A DNA stretch of 64,000 bases from Puccinellia tenuiflora (GCA_012064385.1 QRDG01000346.1:537880-601879); one strand, 5' to 3'. Shown: positions 42,674 to 55,474, counted from the first letter of the stretch. Notes: generated by a model not told the origin, from the sequence alone. Program-made: numbers and translations.

Positions 42674-45600
42674 TTGCGCGAAGGGCCATGCGAGTGGTAT
42701 TGTCTTCAGTGCCGACGCTGGTGCATGCGGCTTGTTGGCGAACTCCTGACAGCCAACGCACTTTCTTACCAGGTCTTCCGCGTCTTGCATTGCGGTAGGC
42801 CAGTAGAACCCTGCCCGCAAGGCCTTGGCCACCAGTGCTCGACTGCTTGCATGGTGCCCGCAGATGCCGGCGTGGATGTCGAGTAAGATAGCTTGGCCGT
42901 CGGCTGGATCGATGCATCTTTGGAGGACTCCTGAGATGCTTCTCTTGTAGAGCTCGCCATTGATGATGGTGAAGCCTTTGGAACGGCGGACGATGCGCTT
43001 GGCTTTGACTGGGTTCTCCGGCAGCCGCTGGTGCAGCATGTAGGCCAGATACGGGCTTGTCCAAGTGGGTTCGACAAGCATTATCTCCATGACCTCCTTC
43101 TCCGTGCTTGGCGGGTTGGTGGTGCTTGTTGTCGATGTAGAGGGTCCCGGCGGGTGCCGGACCTTGATTGAGCGCTGCGTGATGCACTCGAGGAAGACTC
43201 CGGGTGGCACCGGTGCTCGATCCGAACCCAGGTTGGCTAGGGCGTCGGCTTCTTCGTTGCTTTCGCGGCCAATGTGCCGCAGTTCGCAGCCGTCGAAGAG
43301 GCCTTCCAGTTGATTGTACAGCTCCCTGTAGGCTACCATGTTGTCAGCGATGGCGTCGCACTGCTTCATGGTTTGCTGCACAACCAGGTAGGAGTCGCCG
43401 TAGATCATGAGGCGAGTGGCGCCGCAGTTCTGAGCCATCCGCATGCCGTGGATCAGGGCTTCGTACTCTGCTTCGTTGTTGGAAGGAGTTGAGAACTTCA
43501 TCTGCAGCACGTACTTCAGCTTGTCGCCTTTAGGTGAAATGAGCACGACTCCTGCTCCTGCTGAGTTGAATTTTTTGGATCCATCGAAATACATTGTCCA
43601 TGCATTGGACAAGTCGGGCTCGTCAGGCAGTTGTGCTTCTATCCACTCTGTGGTGAACTCTGGGAGGACCTGGGCCTTGATTGCCTTCGGGTGTGCGTAC
43701 TTCAGCCCCCATGGCCCTAACTCGACAACCCACTTGGCGACTCTTCCTGTCGCGGCTGGGTTGGTGAGGATGTCGGATAGGGCAGAGGAGCTTACCACCG
43801 TGATCGGGTGCTCAGAGAAATAGTGGACCACCTTCCTGGACGTCATGAAGACTCCGTATGCCAACTTCTGGTAGTGCGGGTACCGCTGCTTGGAGTCAGT
43901 TAGCACCTCACTGAGGTAATACACGGGTCGCTGAACAGGGTGACTCTTTCCTTCTTCCTCCCGCTCGACTACGAGTACGGTACTGACCACTCTGTTGGTA
44001 GCCGCCACATACAGATACAGTGGCTCGTTCTCATGTGGTGCCACCAGCACTGGAGGTGTTGTGAGGGTCTGTTTCAGCCTGTCGAATGCATCTTGTGCCT
44101 CCTCTGTCCACTCAAATTTGTCTGCCTTTTTCATCAGTTGGTAGAAGGGCAGGGCCTTTTCTCCCAACTTACTAATAAATCGACTGAGCGCTGCGACTCT
44201 GCCGGCCAGGCGTTGTACTTCATGGAGCTTGGTCGGTGCAGGCATGTCGAGTATGTTCTGCACCTTCTCGGGGTTGGCTTCGATTCCTCTCGCAGAAACA
44301 AGATACCCCAGTAATTCTCCGGCTGGGACGCCGAAGACGCACTTTTCTGGGTTTAACTTGATCTGGTACTCGTTGAGCGCGTCGAAGACCTTGCGGAGGT
44401 CGTCGATGAGGCTGTCCTCTGTGCGGGTGGTGACGACTATGTCGTCGACGTAGACCTGGACAGTCTGTCCTATGAGCTTCTTCAGGCAGGCCTGCATCGT
44501 GCGCTGGTATGTAGCTCCAGCATTCTTCAACCCGAAGGGCATCATCTGGTAACAGAATACACCGTGTGGTGTGATGAACGCCGTCTTCTCCTGATCCTCG
44601 ACTTTCATCCTGATCTGCTGGTACCCGGAGTAGGCGTCCAGGAAGGATAGGCGTGCGCAGCCTGCAGTCGAATCGACTATCTGATCAATCCGTGGGAGCG
44701 GAAAGTGATCTTTGGGGCAGCACTTGTTGATGGCGGTGAATTCGACGCACATGCGGAGTTTCTTCGTCTTCTTCTTTTCCACCAGTACCGGGTTTGCTAC
44801 CCACTCTGAATCTTTTATTTCTCGAATAAATCCGGCGTGAAGCAGCCGGTCAATTTCCTTGCTGATGGCATCTCTCTTGGGACCCGCGAAGCGCCTCATG
44901 GACTGCTTGACTGGTCTGGCGTCTTTGCGGACGCGTAAGGAGTGCTCGGCGAGTTCCCTTGGTATACCTGGCATGTCAGAAGGCTGCCAGGCGAATATCT
45001 TCCAGTTCTCGCGCAGGAACTCGACGAGCGCGCTTTCCTATGCGTTAGTCAGGCTTGATGACACCCTGACCGTCTTGTCGGCGTCCGTCGGGTGTACCTG
45101 GTGAGCCCTTGTGTCGTCGCTTGTGTTGAATGTCGACTCCCTGGATGGTTTCTTCCGTGGCGGGAACAGAGTTCTGTCGTTGTCGACTGCCATCATCTCC
45201 AGGTGCTCGTCCATCCCAAAGGACTCAGAAATCCTGCTGAACTCGCGGTCGCAGCTGTCCGACCGGTCGAAGTCGCCTTTCACCGTGATGACACCCTTTG
45301 GTCCCGGCATCTTGAGCAGGAGGTAGGCGTAGTGGGGCACTGCCATGAACCTGGCAAAGGCCGGACGACCCAGTATGGCATGATACTGCGACTTCCAGTC
45401 GACTACCTCAAAGTCGATCGCCTCTCGCTGGAAGTTTTCGGGTGTGCCGAATATGACATCGAGTGTAATGGTTCCCATGGGCGTGACTGCTTGCCCTGGT
45501 ACTATACCGTGGAAGGTATTTGCTGATGGCGTTAGGTTGGATGTTGACCTGTTCATCCTTCTCAGGGTGTCGGCGAAGATGATATTGATGCCGCTGCCTC

Positions 45601-46501
45601 CATCCATGAACACCTTCTTCAAGGTGTACTCCCCGATCTGAGCTTCGACTACCAGAGCAGCGTGCCCGGGTCGTGGTATCGCCGGCGGGTGATCCGCTCT
45701 GGAGAAAGTGATCGCTGTTTCTGAGCCTCTCAGGTAATCGGGTACTGCAGGTGGATTGGTGAGTGCTTGGTAGACCTGGCGGGTGATGACTTTCTAGGTC
45801 CTGTTGGAAGGACGTCCCTTCTGTATCATATTGATCTGCCCACGTGCTGCCGGGAACACGTTAGCAGGATCCTGCGGCTGTGGCTGTGGTTGTTGTTGCT
45901 GTTGCGGGTAGAAGTCCAGCGCTGCTTGCGCTGGGTTGGCGACTGGAGGAGGAGGTGGCGCCTGGAGGGCCAGCTGTGCGGCTGGCTGTGCCACGGGTGC
46001 CGCTTGGTTACCTTGCTGTCCGTTCTGAGGTACTATTCTCGCGAACGCCCTGTATATCTTTCGCGCCTTTCTGCAATCCTTCAATAGGTGGCGGGATCCC
46101 CACTTGCATGTTTCTGGGTCCCTAAACATGTGATGCTTGCAAGGTTGCTCTAACTCTTCTTCTTCGGTTAGTGGACGTCTCCGCCACTCGTGCTTGCGAC
46201 TTCCGTCTCCATGGTAGCCGCTGCCACCGTCCTGGTTGTACTGCCTTTCACTCTCACGGGGGGTTTCGAATCCCGCCGCTACTAACTCGATCGAGTCGTT
46301 GCCGGCGTAACGCGGCTTCTTCTTCAGGCGCCCTTCTCGCCAGTTGCTAGGCCCTGCTTCTTGCCTCGGAGATCGTGGTGCATCACGAACAGAGTCTTCT
46401 CCATCTGCCCACTGGTTGGCTATCTGCATGAGCTCGATCATGTTCCTCGGCCTAAGCCTACCAAACTCCTCACGGAGGTCGCGGCGGTAAACACCGTGCA
46501 T
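42674..46501 (-). pseudogene. Gypsy gag-protease-RT-RNase H-integrase polyprotein, two stop codons
   Basis: All parts share one minus-strand frame. Gag C-terminal half (46501-45797): FGRLRPRNMIELMQIANQWA, a Cys/His cluster (CKHHMF...CKW...H...C) and a Gln/Pro-rich tail. Protease (about 45625-45300): FMDGGSGINIIFA and ILGRPAFARFMA. RT (from about 44900): LRMCVEFTAIN, FLDAYSGYQQIRM, VYVDDIVVT (active site YVDD). RNase H: MYFDGSKK, NNEAEYEALIHG, IYGDSYLVV. Integrase zinc finger HAGICGHHASSRA...CVGC, then the gap. Breaks are TAG at 45794-45796 and TAG at 45038-45040; the latter stands where a Gln codon (CAG) is likely. The start of gag is missing at the LTR junction. Confidence 0.92.
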
Positions 46502-46886
46502 GAACCCCGGGTTGATTGAGGGGGGAGAGAGTATGAACGTTGGTGGCTGTGACGGCTAACAGGGGGCGAGTTTACCCAGGTTCGGCCCCTCGAGGTGAGG
46601 TAAAGACCTACTCCTGCTTGTCTGGTATTATCGAGGTGGCTACAATGGCGAGATGGAGATCTCGCTAGGGTTTGTGCGCTGCTTGCTTGACCTAGATGAC
46701 GCACCCTCCTGGCCTTTATATCACAGGCCAGATCTCGGGTGGACGGTGCGGATTGCACGTTACAGAATAAGGGAAATCATCACCGGCCTAACCAGCTACT
46801 TGGGCCACATGGTACACTTCATGGGCCTCTCTTGGCGTGACCCAGGTACCACCACCGTGGGGCACCCGAAAGGTAGCCCCACAACA
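46501..46886 (-). repeat. Gypsy LTR, right (5' LTR position)
   Basis: Starts TGAACCCCGGGTTGATTGAG and ends GCCCCACAACA (plus strand), 386 bp, similar to 36290-36689 throughout, with small indels. It abuts gag codons on the left and a LINE on the right. Confidence 0.85.
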
Positions 46887-47149
46887 TCCGTTATGCCCAC
46901 TTCCCGGAGGCATCTCCACCACACTTCCCGCGCATACGGGCACTGCACAAGGATGTGATCCACTGTGTCGGTCTCCTGTAAGCACAAGAAACATGCATTC
47001 GGAGCATCCTGCAATCCATGCCTGACCGTTCTGTCTGTGGTCCAAAGTGTGTTCTTGACAGCCAGCCACTGGAATATCTTGCATTTGAGGGTCGCCTTTG
47101 ACTTCCAAATACAACTTGCAGTTGCAAACCATTCACCGCCCTGGCACAA
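46887..47149 (-). mobile_element. LINE fragment, zf-RVT part
   Basis: The minus strand reads ATASCIWKSKATLKCKIFQW, NACFLCLQETDTVDHILVQC and PYAREVWWRCL: the zinc-binding RT-associated domain of plant LINEs (CxxC...HxxxxC). It is cut at 46887 by the Gypsy LTR and at 47149 by the LTR element at 47150-54976. Reading continues in frame at 54982 and upward. Confidence 0.9.
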
Positions 47150-48749
47150 TGATACGTCTCAAACGTATCTATAATTTTTTAGTGATCCATGCTAGTTTTG
47201 TGATATTGTCACATGTTTTATTGTCAATTATATCATTTTTATGCATTTTGTCGGACTAACCTATTGACAAGATGCCCAGTGACAGTTCCATGTTTTTGCT
47301 GTCTTTTTGTTTCAGAAATTTACTTCTAGAAATATTCTCGGATCGCGCTGGAAATTTACGGGGAATTTTTATTTGCCACGACGAAGTACCAGTCCGAAGG
47401 AGAGCCGGAGAGGAGGCCCACAGGGCAGAGGCGCCCCCAGCTGCGGCCTAGGGGTCACCCGCGAGTGGGGCCCGCCCCTGCCCGTGGGACCTCACCTCGG
47501 CCCCCTCCGACGCCTATAAATTGCCTTTTCCCCTAAAAACATCGAGGCGGCCATTATTTTCCAGAGACTCGACCCCGACGCGCCGTCACCAAAAACCCTA
47601 GTTCGGGGTCCAATCTGAAGCTGATCCCGACACTCTGCCGAAGGGGAGATCGATCCCGGAGGGCTCTTCATCGCCATGCATTCCTCCGGGATGAGTTGTG
47701 AGTAGTCTCACCTTGGACTACGGGTCCATGGCAGTAGCTAGTTGGTAGTCTATCTCTCTTGTGCTTCATGTCTTATGATCTTGTGAGCTGCCAAACATGA
47801 TCAAGATCGATTATTGTAATTCTATGTGATGTGTTTGCTGGGATCCGATGGATTATGAAGTTATGTTCAGATTGTGCATGATTCTTATATGAGTGATTTA
47901 TGTTCTTGCATGCTCTCCGATGTGCGTAGTTACTTTGGCCAAGTGATTGTGTGTATCTCCAAGAGAGGGTATTTATGCTAGATAGTGGGTTCATGCCCCC
48001 TTTTGTTCCTGGGCACGAGTGACAGAAACGTCTAAGCGCGAGGGTGTGTTGTTGCTACTAAGGGTAAAACAGCGGTGTTAATGTCTCTTTTGATATTAGT
48101 ATTGCTTACTTCATGCACTTTACTTAATGCAATTGTCTGTTGCTTGCAACTTAATACCGTTGGGTGACAGGCTGGATAGCGATCCCACGGTGGACTGTTT
48201 AGATAAAGACGCAGTTGGACTCAACGGTCTTTGTTCCTTGTCGTGATGCCTCCATAAATATTATCATGTCCTTTTTGTCATAGCTAAATTGGGTTTGTGT
48301 CATGATCTTGTCAATTGCCTAGCTGTAATTCGTTCACCCATCACATGCATATTTTATTTACTTGAGAGACTCCACTAGTGAACCCATGGCCCCCGGTACA
48401 TTTTTTTACATTGTTTACAACCTCATTTACTTGATTTTAATCATCATTACTCCTCTAGTCACTTTGCATATTTCATCTATTTCATCATACAATTAACCGC
48501 TTTGTTTTCTGCGAGACCGAAAAGATTGACAACCTTTTCGCCGTTGGGGGCAAAGTATTTTGGTTGAGTGTGTGCAGGTCCATGTCTGTTGAAGGTCAAG
48601 CGCGAGAGGACTTCAACATTCACCTCGTTGTTGATTTCAAATTCCTACTGGTTCGATAAACCTCGGTTCGTTAAGCGAGGGAAAACTGCTACTAGCTGCA
48701 ATTCCGCCTTCGCTTGGGGCACCACCCAACTTATTTTAATACAGCAGCA
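47150..48749 (+). repeat. 5' LTR of the gag-protease element
   Basis: 1,600 bp, TGATACGTCTCAAACG to ACAGCAGCA. It is longer than the other LTR (1,568 bp), mainly through about 32 extra bases near 47475-47510. Confidence 0.93.
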
Positions 48750-48940
48750 AGCTCTTTTCTAGCGCCGTTGCCGGGGACTTTGGAGATACAGCAAGGGAGT
48801 CTCATAATCTCAATCTCTTTACTTTGTTTTTATCTTGCTCGCTTTATTTCTCGTTTAGTTTATTTTCCTGTTTCAAAATTTTAAAACCCAAAAAAATTAG
48901 TGTAGTCTTTAATTCTGTCTTGTTATTTTATCTTATCGTT

Positions 48941-50764
48941 ATGTCTTCTACTGAAAACACCAAGTTGTGTGACTTTACTGGCACTAATAACAATGATTTC
49001 ATATGCTCTCCAATTGTTCCACCCGCTACTAAAGCGGAATTTTATGAAATTAAACCTGCCTTACTAAATCTTGTTATGAAAGAGCAATTTTCTGGTGCTA
49101 GCACTGATGATGCCGCCTCTCATTTAAATAACTTTGTTGAGTTATGTGATATGCAAAAGTATAAAGAGGTAGAAAGTGACATCATAAAATTGAAGCTTTT
49201 CCCTTTCTCTTTGAGAGGGAGAGCAAAAGAATAGTTATTGTCTTTGCCTAAAAATAGCATTGATTCTTGGATTAAATGCAAAGATGCTTTTATTGGAAAA
49301 TATTATCCACCTGCTAAAATCGTACAACTAAGGAGTAACATTATGAACTTTATACAATTTGATAATGAACATGTTGCTCAAGCTTGGGAGAGAATGAAAT
49401 CTATGGTTAAGAATTGTCCCACGCATGGATTAACTATGTGGATGGTTATCCAAACTTTTTATTCAGTTTTGAATTTTTCTTCAAGGAACCTTTTGGACTC
49501 GGCCGCGTGAGGCACCTTCATGTCCACAACATTAGGTGCAGCAACTAAACTCTTGGATGAGATGATGACAAATTATTCACAATGGCACACCGAACGAGCT
49601 CCAAGTGGTAAGAAGGTAAATTCTGTCGAGGAAATCTCCTCTTTGAGTGATAAGGTTGATATGATTATGTCTATGCTTGCTACCAATAAGTCCAATATTG
49701 ATCCTAATAATGTCCCACTTGCTTCATTAATTGCCCAAGAAAAGTATCAAGTTGATGTTAATTTTCTTAATAGAAACAACTTCAACAATAATGCTTATCG
49801 AAATAATTTCGGTGGTAACAACTATAAGCCTTATCATCCCAATAATGGCAACTTTTATGGTAATTCCTATGGTAATTCTTATAATCCTAATAAGAATGTG
49901 TCCTCTGATCTTGAAAATGTTTTAAAGGAATTTATCACTTCGCAAAAAGCTTTTAACAAAACTGTTGAAGGGAAGTTGGAAAAACTGGATAGTCTAGTCT
50001 CTAAAGTAGACGTTCTTGCTCATGATGTTGAAATTTTGAAAATTAGAACCACTTCAAATAAAGACAAACATACTGAATCTTTAAATGCTATCTCTCTTCA
50101 AATTAATGAAAATGAAAGGATGATGGGTCTCTTGAAAGCTAGGTGGGCTAGAGAGGCTGAAGAAGCTAGAACTGCTGAAATGAATAGGAAAACTGTTAAA
50201 GTTTATACTATCCAAACCACTAAAGAGGATCCTCCTAGTTTATTTAAAGATGATGAAATTGATTTTGATAATTGCAATCTTACTGATGTCATTAAGTTCC
50301 GACAAAAACTTGCTAAGACACCGGATACTAGTAAAATAAATCTTGCCTTTACCAAACACATTACCGATGCTCTTATCAAGGCTAGGGAAGAAAAACTAAA
50401 GCTTGAAACCTCTATCCCTAGGAAGTTAGAATATGGTTGGGAACCCACTATTAAGATGAAAATAAATGACTTTGATTGCAATGCCTTATGTGATCTTGGT
50501 GCAAGTGTTTCTGTTATGCCTAAAAGTTTCTATAATATGCTTGATTTAAATCCTTTGGAAGAGTGCTATTTAAATGTTCATCTTGCTGATTCTTCTAAAA
50601 AGAAACATTTGGGTAGAGTTGATGATGTCCTTATTGTTTTTAACGATAATTTTGTTCCCGTTGATTTTATTGTTATGGATATTGAGTGCAATGCTTCTTG
50701 TCCTATTATTTTGGGAAGACCGTTTTTGAGAACTGTTGGTGCTATTATTGATATGAAAGAGTGA
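48941..50764 (+). pseudogene. Gag-protease ORF with two stop codons
   Basis: Starts MSSTENTKLCDFTGT. The gag capsid-type region (49030-49500) has HLNNFVELCDM, FPFSLRGRAKE, SWIKCKDAFIGKYYPPAKI and THGLTMWMVIQTFY; then an Asn-rich linker (49770-49890), a coiled coil, and an aspartic protease domain (CDLGASVSVMPKSFYNML, ILGRPFLRTVGAIIDM). Two in-frame stops: TAG at 49232-49234, where Trp is expected, and TGA at 49508-49510. All three pieces share one frame. There is no polymerase, so even the intact form depended on other elements. Confidence 0.9.
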
Positions 50765-53408
50765 AATATAAGGTTTCAGTCCCCCCCTTAAAAAAGGGAT
50801 GGAACACTTCCCTAGAAAGAGAAAGAAGATTCCTTTTAAATCAATCATAAGGTCAAGCTATGCTCTTGATGTTGCAAAGGCCTCCGAAAAAACTTGATAG
50901 TTGGCATTGCGCCTAGCTAAAAGGCGTTAAAGAAAAGCGCTTGTTGGGAGGCAACCCATCTTTTATTTTCAGTTTGCTTTTTGCTTTTCTTGAGTCATGA
51001 AATTATTACCTCTGTAGCAACTTCATTGTATCTTTTTCTTTTGGTTTTTTGTGCCAAGTTTAGCCTCATTGAAAGTGCGAGGTATTGTGTTGCTGTCCAA
51101 AAACAGATTATGTGCGCCTGTTGCACGAAAATTCTAAAATCGCCAGAATTTTATCTTTTTCTGATAATATTTTACAGCAAGCCTGATGCTTTTATGTATC
51201 TTTCGTTAGTTTTAAGTTTTTTGATTTGAGCTGCATAAGTGCCTCGAAAAATTCGATCTTTACAGACTGTTCAGATGTTGACAGATTCTGCTTTTATTTT
51301 GCATTTGTCTCTTTACCGCCGTCGTATGTGATACTCTAGGGGTAGAGTGCCACATTGAGGCTTAGTAAACAGTAGCTAATGCCCAATAAATTTGTTTGCA
51401 ATTTTGTCATGAGTTGAACACATTTGTATTTTAATTTATGAGAACTAACCCTCTAATCAAATTATGAGAAGTTTTGTGTGAAGGGAGTTTTTAAGTTCCA
51501 AAGGACAGGAATATGAAGAAATCGAGGCTGGATCAGAGCTCAAGCTTGGGGATGCCCCCATGGCACCCCCTCTGAATATCAAGAACCATCAAGAGTCAAA
51601 GCTTGGGGATACCCAAGGCATCCCCTCATCTTCATCGACTATCATAAGGTCGTCTTCGTTGAACTTCGTTTTTATCACTTTACATATTATGTGCTATGCT
51701 TAGAGCGTCTTTTTACTTTCAGTTTTTTTTGTTTGTTTGCTGGTCATATCTTTGTTGGATCCTAGCATTATTTGTGTGGGAGAGAGACACGCTCCACTTT
51801 TTCGTTAGAATATTCTTTTGCTTCGCTTATATCTTTTTGAGTATTCTTAGCTACTGTCTGTTTTCTAGTAAGCTCTCGCTTTTAGCTTTTATCTTGTTTA
51901 GAGCTGCTAGTTGTTAAGTTAAACTCTCTTGTTCTTCACTTATACTTGTTGGAGAGTTGTTGTTGAAAAATTGCTTGAATTGTCAATGCGACAAAATGCT
52001 GTTTGTGTGATGATAGAATAAAATGAAAAGCCTGCATAGTTTTGTAGATCATGGTGTGGATACTTGATGCTTCTCAATTGTTTTGAGATGTTAAGTTGAA
52101 TGCTTAAACTTGCTGGTTATTTGAGTGGAATTGATTAGTAAAGAAATATGGTTGAAAGCTTGAAATTGTGTGGTTTTTCATAGTTGTTAATTCATAGTGC
52201 TAATCTTTCCATCAAAAGAATTGTTTAGTCAACAAGGGAGACGGTGTAGAGTTTTTATGGTTATGACCGGTAAATGTCTTATGTTGTTCTGTTACTGGTT
52301 ATTGTTAGATGTTTGCTTCAAACACCCTTTTTGCTAAGCCTAAAAATTCATACTGAGTGTATGGTTCACTCGTGCATCCAATCCCCAAAGCCAAACTTTC
52401 TTGCCAGCTGAGTCCACCATTTCTACCTATGCATGGTATTTCCTACCATTCCAAGTAAATTTGTCATGTGCTACAATACTTCTTTTTGTTCCTATGTTTT
52501 TAAGCTCATGAGGGAGCAGTAGAGAGCTAGATATAACTTGTGACGAGCGAGGTCATTTCCCCCCTTTCACCCGGTGTTGATGGATTATGTCTTCACTTGA
52601 ATCAACCCGAGAGCACCTTAAGCAAAAATATAAATATAACTCACAATTCTTCTCCGCGTAATGCAAATCTGAGAAATCAGCCCAAACATTGGATAGTGGT
52701 GAAACCAAGGAGAAAGAAGAGTGTACTCGCTCTTCTAAGAACCAGCTGCTCTCACAAGTCTAAAAACCTTGCTTCTCATGAGGGACTAGATAGCTTCTCT
52801 GTTGTGAAGTCGTTGACGAAAGCATGCATACCTCAAAATCATTTTACTTCTGTTTTAAAAACCAAAAAGCTCTAGCACATGACTAATCCCTGCTTCCCTC
52901 TGCGAAGGACCTTTCTTTTACTTTTAATGTTTAGTCAGTTTTCCCTTTTCCTTCTATCTCCACAAAAGCAAACATCTAGCGTTGACCCTGGGTATCGTTG
53001 AGCATATTACATTATCAAGATTAAACATGAATCTTTATATTGACTTTATCTATAAGATAAGCCATTGGAAGTTGAAGCTCTTTGCTAATGCTTACATCTT
53101 CCTTTGTGTTGATTCTCAAACACTTTTGTCATGGAATTATTATCCTTGTGAATTAGTCAAATATGTTGATCACATTGTTTTCATGTCTTTGACATACTAT
53201 TTATGAAAGGTTTTGCTTGGATGATTCAACTTGTTTATTCATTGCTTTCTTGCTATCAATTATAGACAATTGTTTTGTAACTCTTCATTCACATCATTTG
53301 ATTTGCATTACTATGTTGATCAAGAATGTCTTGGTTGCATGTCTCATCAACAATTATTTGTTATCGCTTACCTAATCGAGAACGAGTAGGAGTTAAGCTT
53401 GGGGTTGC
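50765..53408 (+). other. Long non-coding internal region of the gag-protease element
   Basis: 2.6 kb without RT, RNase H or integrase motifs. Near 50905-50960 there is a compact self-complementary stretch (GCGCCTAGC, AAGGCG, AAGCGCTT, GGGAGGCAACCC) just after the stop, which may be a structured RNA element. Short frames (for example 52540-52875) show nothing recognisable. The purine-rich tract ending AAGCTTGGGGTTGC precedes the 3' LTR. Confidence 0.6.
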
Positions 53409-54976
53409 TGGTACGTCTCAAACGTATCTATAATTTTTGAGTGATCCATGCTAGTTTTGTGATATTGTCACATGTTTTTACTGTCAATTATATCATTTTT
53501 ATGCATTTTGTTGGACTAACCTATTGACAAGATGCCCAGTGCCAGTTCCCTGTTTTTGCTGTCTTTTTGTTTTAGAAATTTACTTCTGGAAATATTCTCG
53601 GATCGAGCTGGAAATTTACGGGGAATTTTTATTTGCCACGACGAAGTACCAGTCCGAAGGAGAGCCGGAGGGGAGGCCCACAGGGCAAAGGCGCCCCCCT
53701 GCCGCGGCCTAGGGGCACCCGTGGGTGGGGCCCGCTCCGACGCCTATAAATTGCCTTTTACCCTAAAAACGTCGAGGCAGCCATTGTTTTCCAGAGACTC
53801 GACCCCGACGCACCGTCACCGAAAACCTAGTTCGGGGTCCAATCTGAAGCTGATCCTGGCACTCTGCCGGAGGGGAGATCGATCCTGGAGGGCTCTTCAT
53901 CGCCATGCCTTCCTCCGGGATGAGTTGTGAGTAGTCTCACCTTGGACTACGGGTCTATGGCAGTAGCTACTTGGTAGTCTCTCTCTTGTGCTTCATGTCT
54001 TATGATCTTGTGAGTTGCCTAACATGATCAAGATCGATTATTGTAATGCTATGTGATATATTTGCTGGGATCCGATGGATTATGAAGTTATGTTCAGATT
54101 GTGCATGATTCTTATATGAGTGATTTCTGTTCTTGCATGCTCTCCGATGTGAGTAGTTACTTTGGCCAAGTGATTGTGTGTATCTCCAAGAGAGTGTATT
54201 TATGCTAGATAGTGGGTTCGTGCCCCCTTTTGTTCCTGGGCACGAGTGACAGAAATGTCTAAGGGCGCGGGTGTGCTGTTGCTACTAAGGGTAAAACAGC
54301 GGTGTTAATGTCTCTTTTGATATTAGTATTGCTTACTTCATGCACTTTACTTAATGCAATTGTCTGTTGCTTGCAACTTAATACCGTTGGGTGACAGGCT
54401 GGATAGCGATCCCACGGTGGACTTTTTAGACAAAGACGCAGTTGGACTCAACGGTCTTTGTTCCTTATCGTGATGCCTCCATAAATATCATCATGTCCTT
54501 TTTATCATAGCTAAATTGGGTTTGTGTCATGATCTTGTCAATTGCCTAGCTGTAATTCGTTCACCCATCACATGCATATTTTATTTACTTGAGAGACTCC
54601 AGTAGTGAACCCATGGCCCCCGATCCATCTTTTTACATTGTTTACAATCTCATTTACTTGCTTTTAATCATCATTACTCCTCTGGTCACTTTTCATATTT
54701 CATCTATTTCATCATACAATTAACCGCTTTGTTTTCTGCGAGACCGGAAAGATTGACAACCTTTCCGCCGTTGGGGGCAAAGTATTTTGGTTGAGTGTGT
54801 GCAGGTCCACGTCTATTGAAGGTCAAGCGCCAGAGATCTTCAACATTCACCTCGTTGTTGATTTCAAAGTCCTACTGGTTCGATAAACCTCGGTTCGTTA
54901 AACGAGGGAAAACTGCTACTAGCTGCAATTCCGCCTTCGCTTGGGGCACCACCCAACTTATTTTAATACAGCAGCA
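53409..54976 (+). repeat. 3' LTR of the gag-protease element
   Basis: 1,568 bp, TGGTACGTCTCAAACG to ACAGCAGCA, followed by the duplicated CACAA. Confidence 0.93.
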
Positions 54977-55474
54977 CACAACCATTCGTATGTCAAACTC
55001 GCCGAAAAACTACCTGAGCTAGTGCACGGCCAGATGAAAAGATCCTCCTCCTCCTCATGCCTGTCCACCTGAAGGATGGCCTCACACAGCTCCACACATT
55101 GGACGAACCCTCCATCGGCAACTCCTCAGCTAGGTCTGTAGTCCACCTGTTCTCGACCAAAGCTTCCTGCACCGTTCGCTTTTTCTTAACTCTGGTCAAC
55201 ACCAATTGAGCAACTGATGGCGCAATCTGTGTAACCGATCTGCCATTGATCCATCTATCCTTCCAAAAAAGGACTCTATCCCCTTGTCCCACTTGAATTC
55301 TGACCAGGCTATCAAAGACCATGCGCGCCATCTCATATTTGACCGCCGACAAGCCTTGCCAGGGCCTGGAAGCATCAGTTATGCGCAGCCACTCCCACCT
55401 AGTGCGGAGTGCAATGCGAGTATCAAGTTCTTCACTCCTAGCCCCCCAAATTCATACGGCTTACACACGGTAAA
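54977..55474 (-). mobile_element. LINE fragment, RT C-terminus to zf-RVT
   Basis: The minus strand reads VCKPYEFGGLGVKNL (about 55430-55470), then after a one-base loss DTRIALRTRWEWLRITDASR and PWQGLSAVKYEMARMVFDSL, FWKDRWINGRSVTQIAP, WTTDLAEELP and FIWPCTSSGSFSASLTYEWL, joining 47149 in frame. It is the upstream half of the LINE at 46887-47149. Cut at 55474 by the Helitron. Confidence 0.9.

Larger units (their letters stand above)
36290..46886 (-). mobile_element. Gypsy LTR retrotransposon with antisense ORF and tandem array
   Basis: LTR-like ends are 36290-36689 and 46501-46886. Between them on the minus strand are partial gag, protease, RT/RNase H and the integrase zinc finger; on the plus strand a multi-exon ORF; and a 112-bp tandem array next to a gap of Ns. 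The polypurine tract (ACTCGGGGGCTAC, minus strand) lies beside the left LTR. The right LTR joins directly to the middle of gag at 46501, with no primer-binding site or gag start. The flanking 5-mers (GGTTG, TCCGT) do not match. The two halves may come from one rearranged copy or from two copies joined across the gap. Confidence 0.85.
47150..54976 (+). mobile_element. Gag-protease-only LTR retrotransposon (non-autonomous, Gypsy-like)
   Basis: 7,827 bp with LTRs 47150-48749 and 53409-54976 and target duplication CACAA (47145-47149, 54977-54981). The primer-binding region (GCGCCGTTGCCGGGGAC, from 48762) and the purine tract before 53409 show plus orientation. Coding sequence is limited to gag and a retropepsin (48941-50764); 50765-53408 has no RT or integrase. 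It splits a LINE whose frame is continuous across the site once one CACAA is discounted. Confidence 0.95.
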
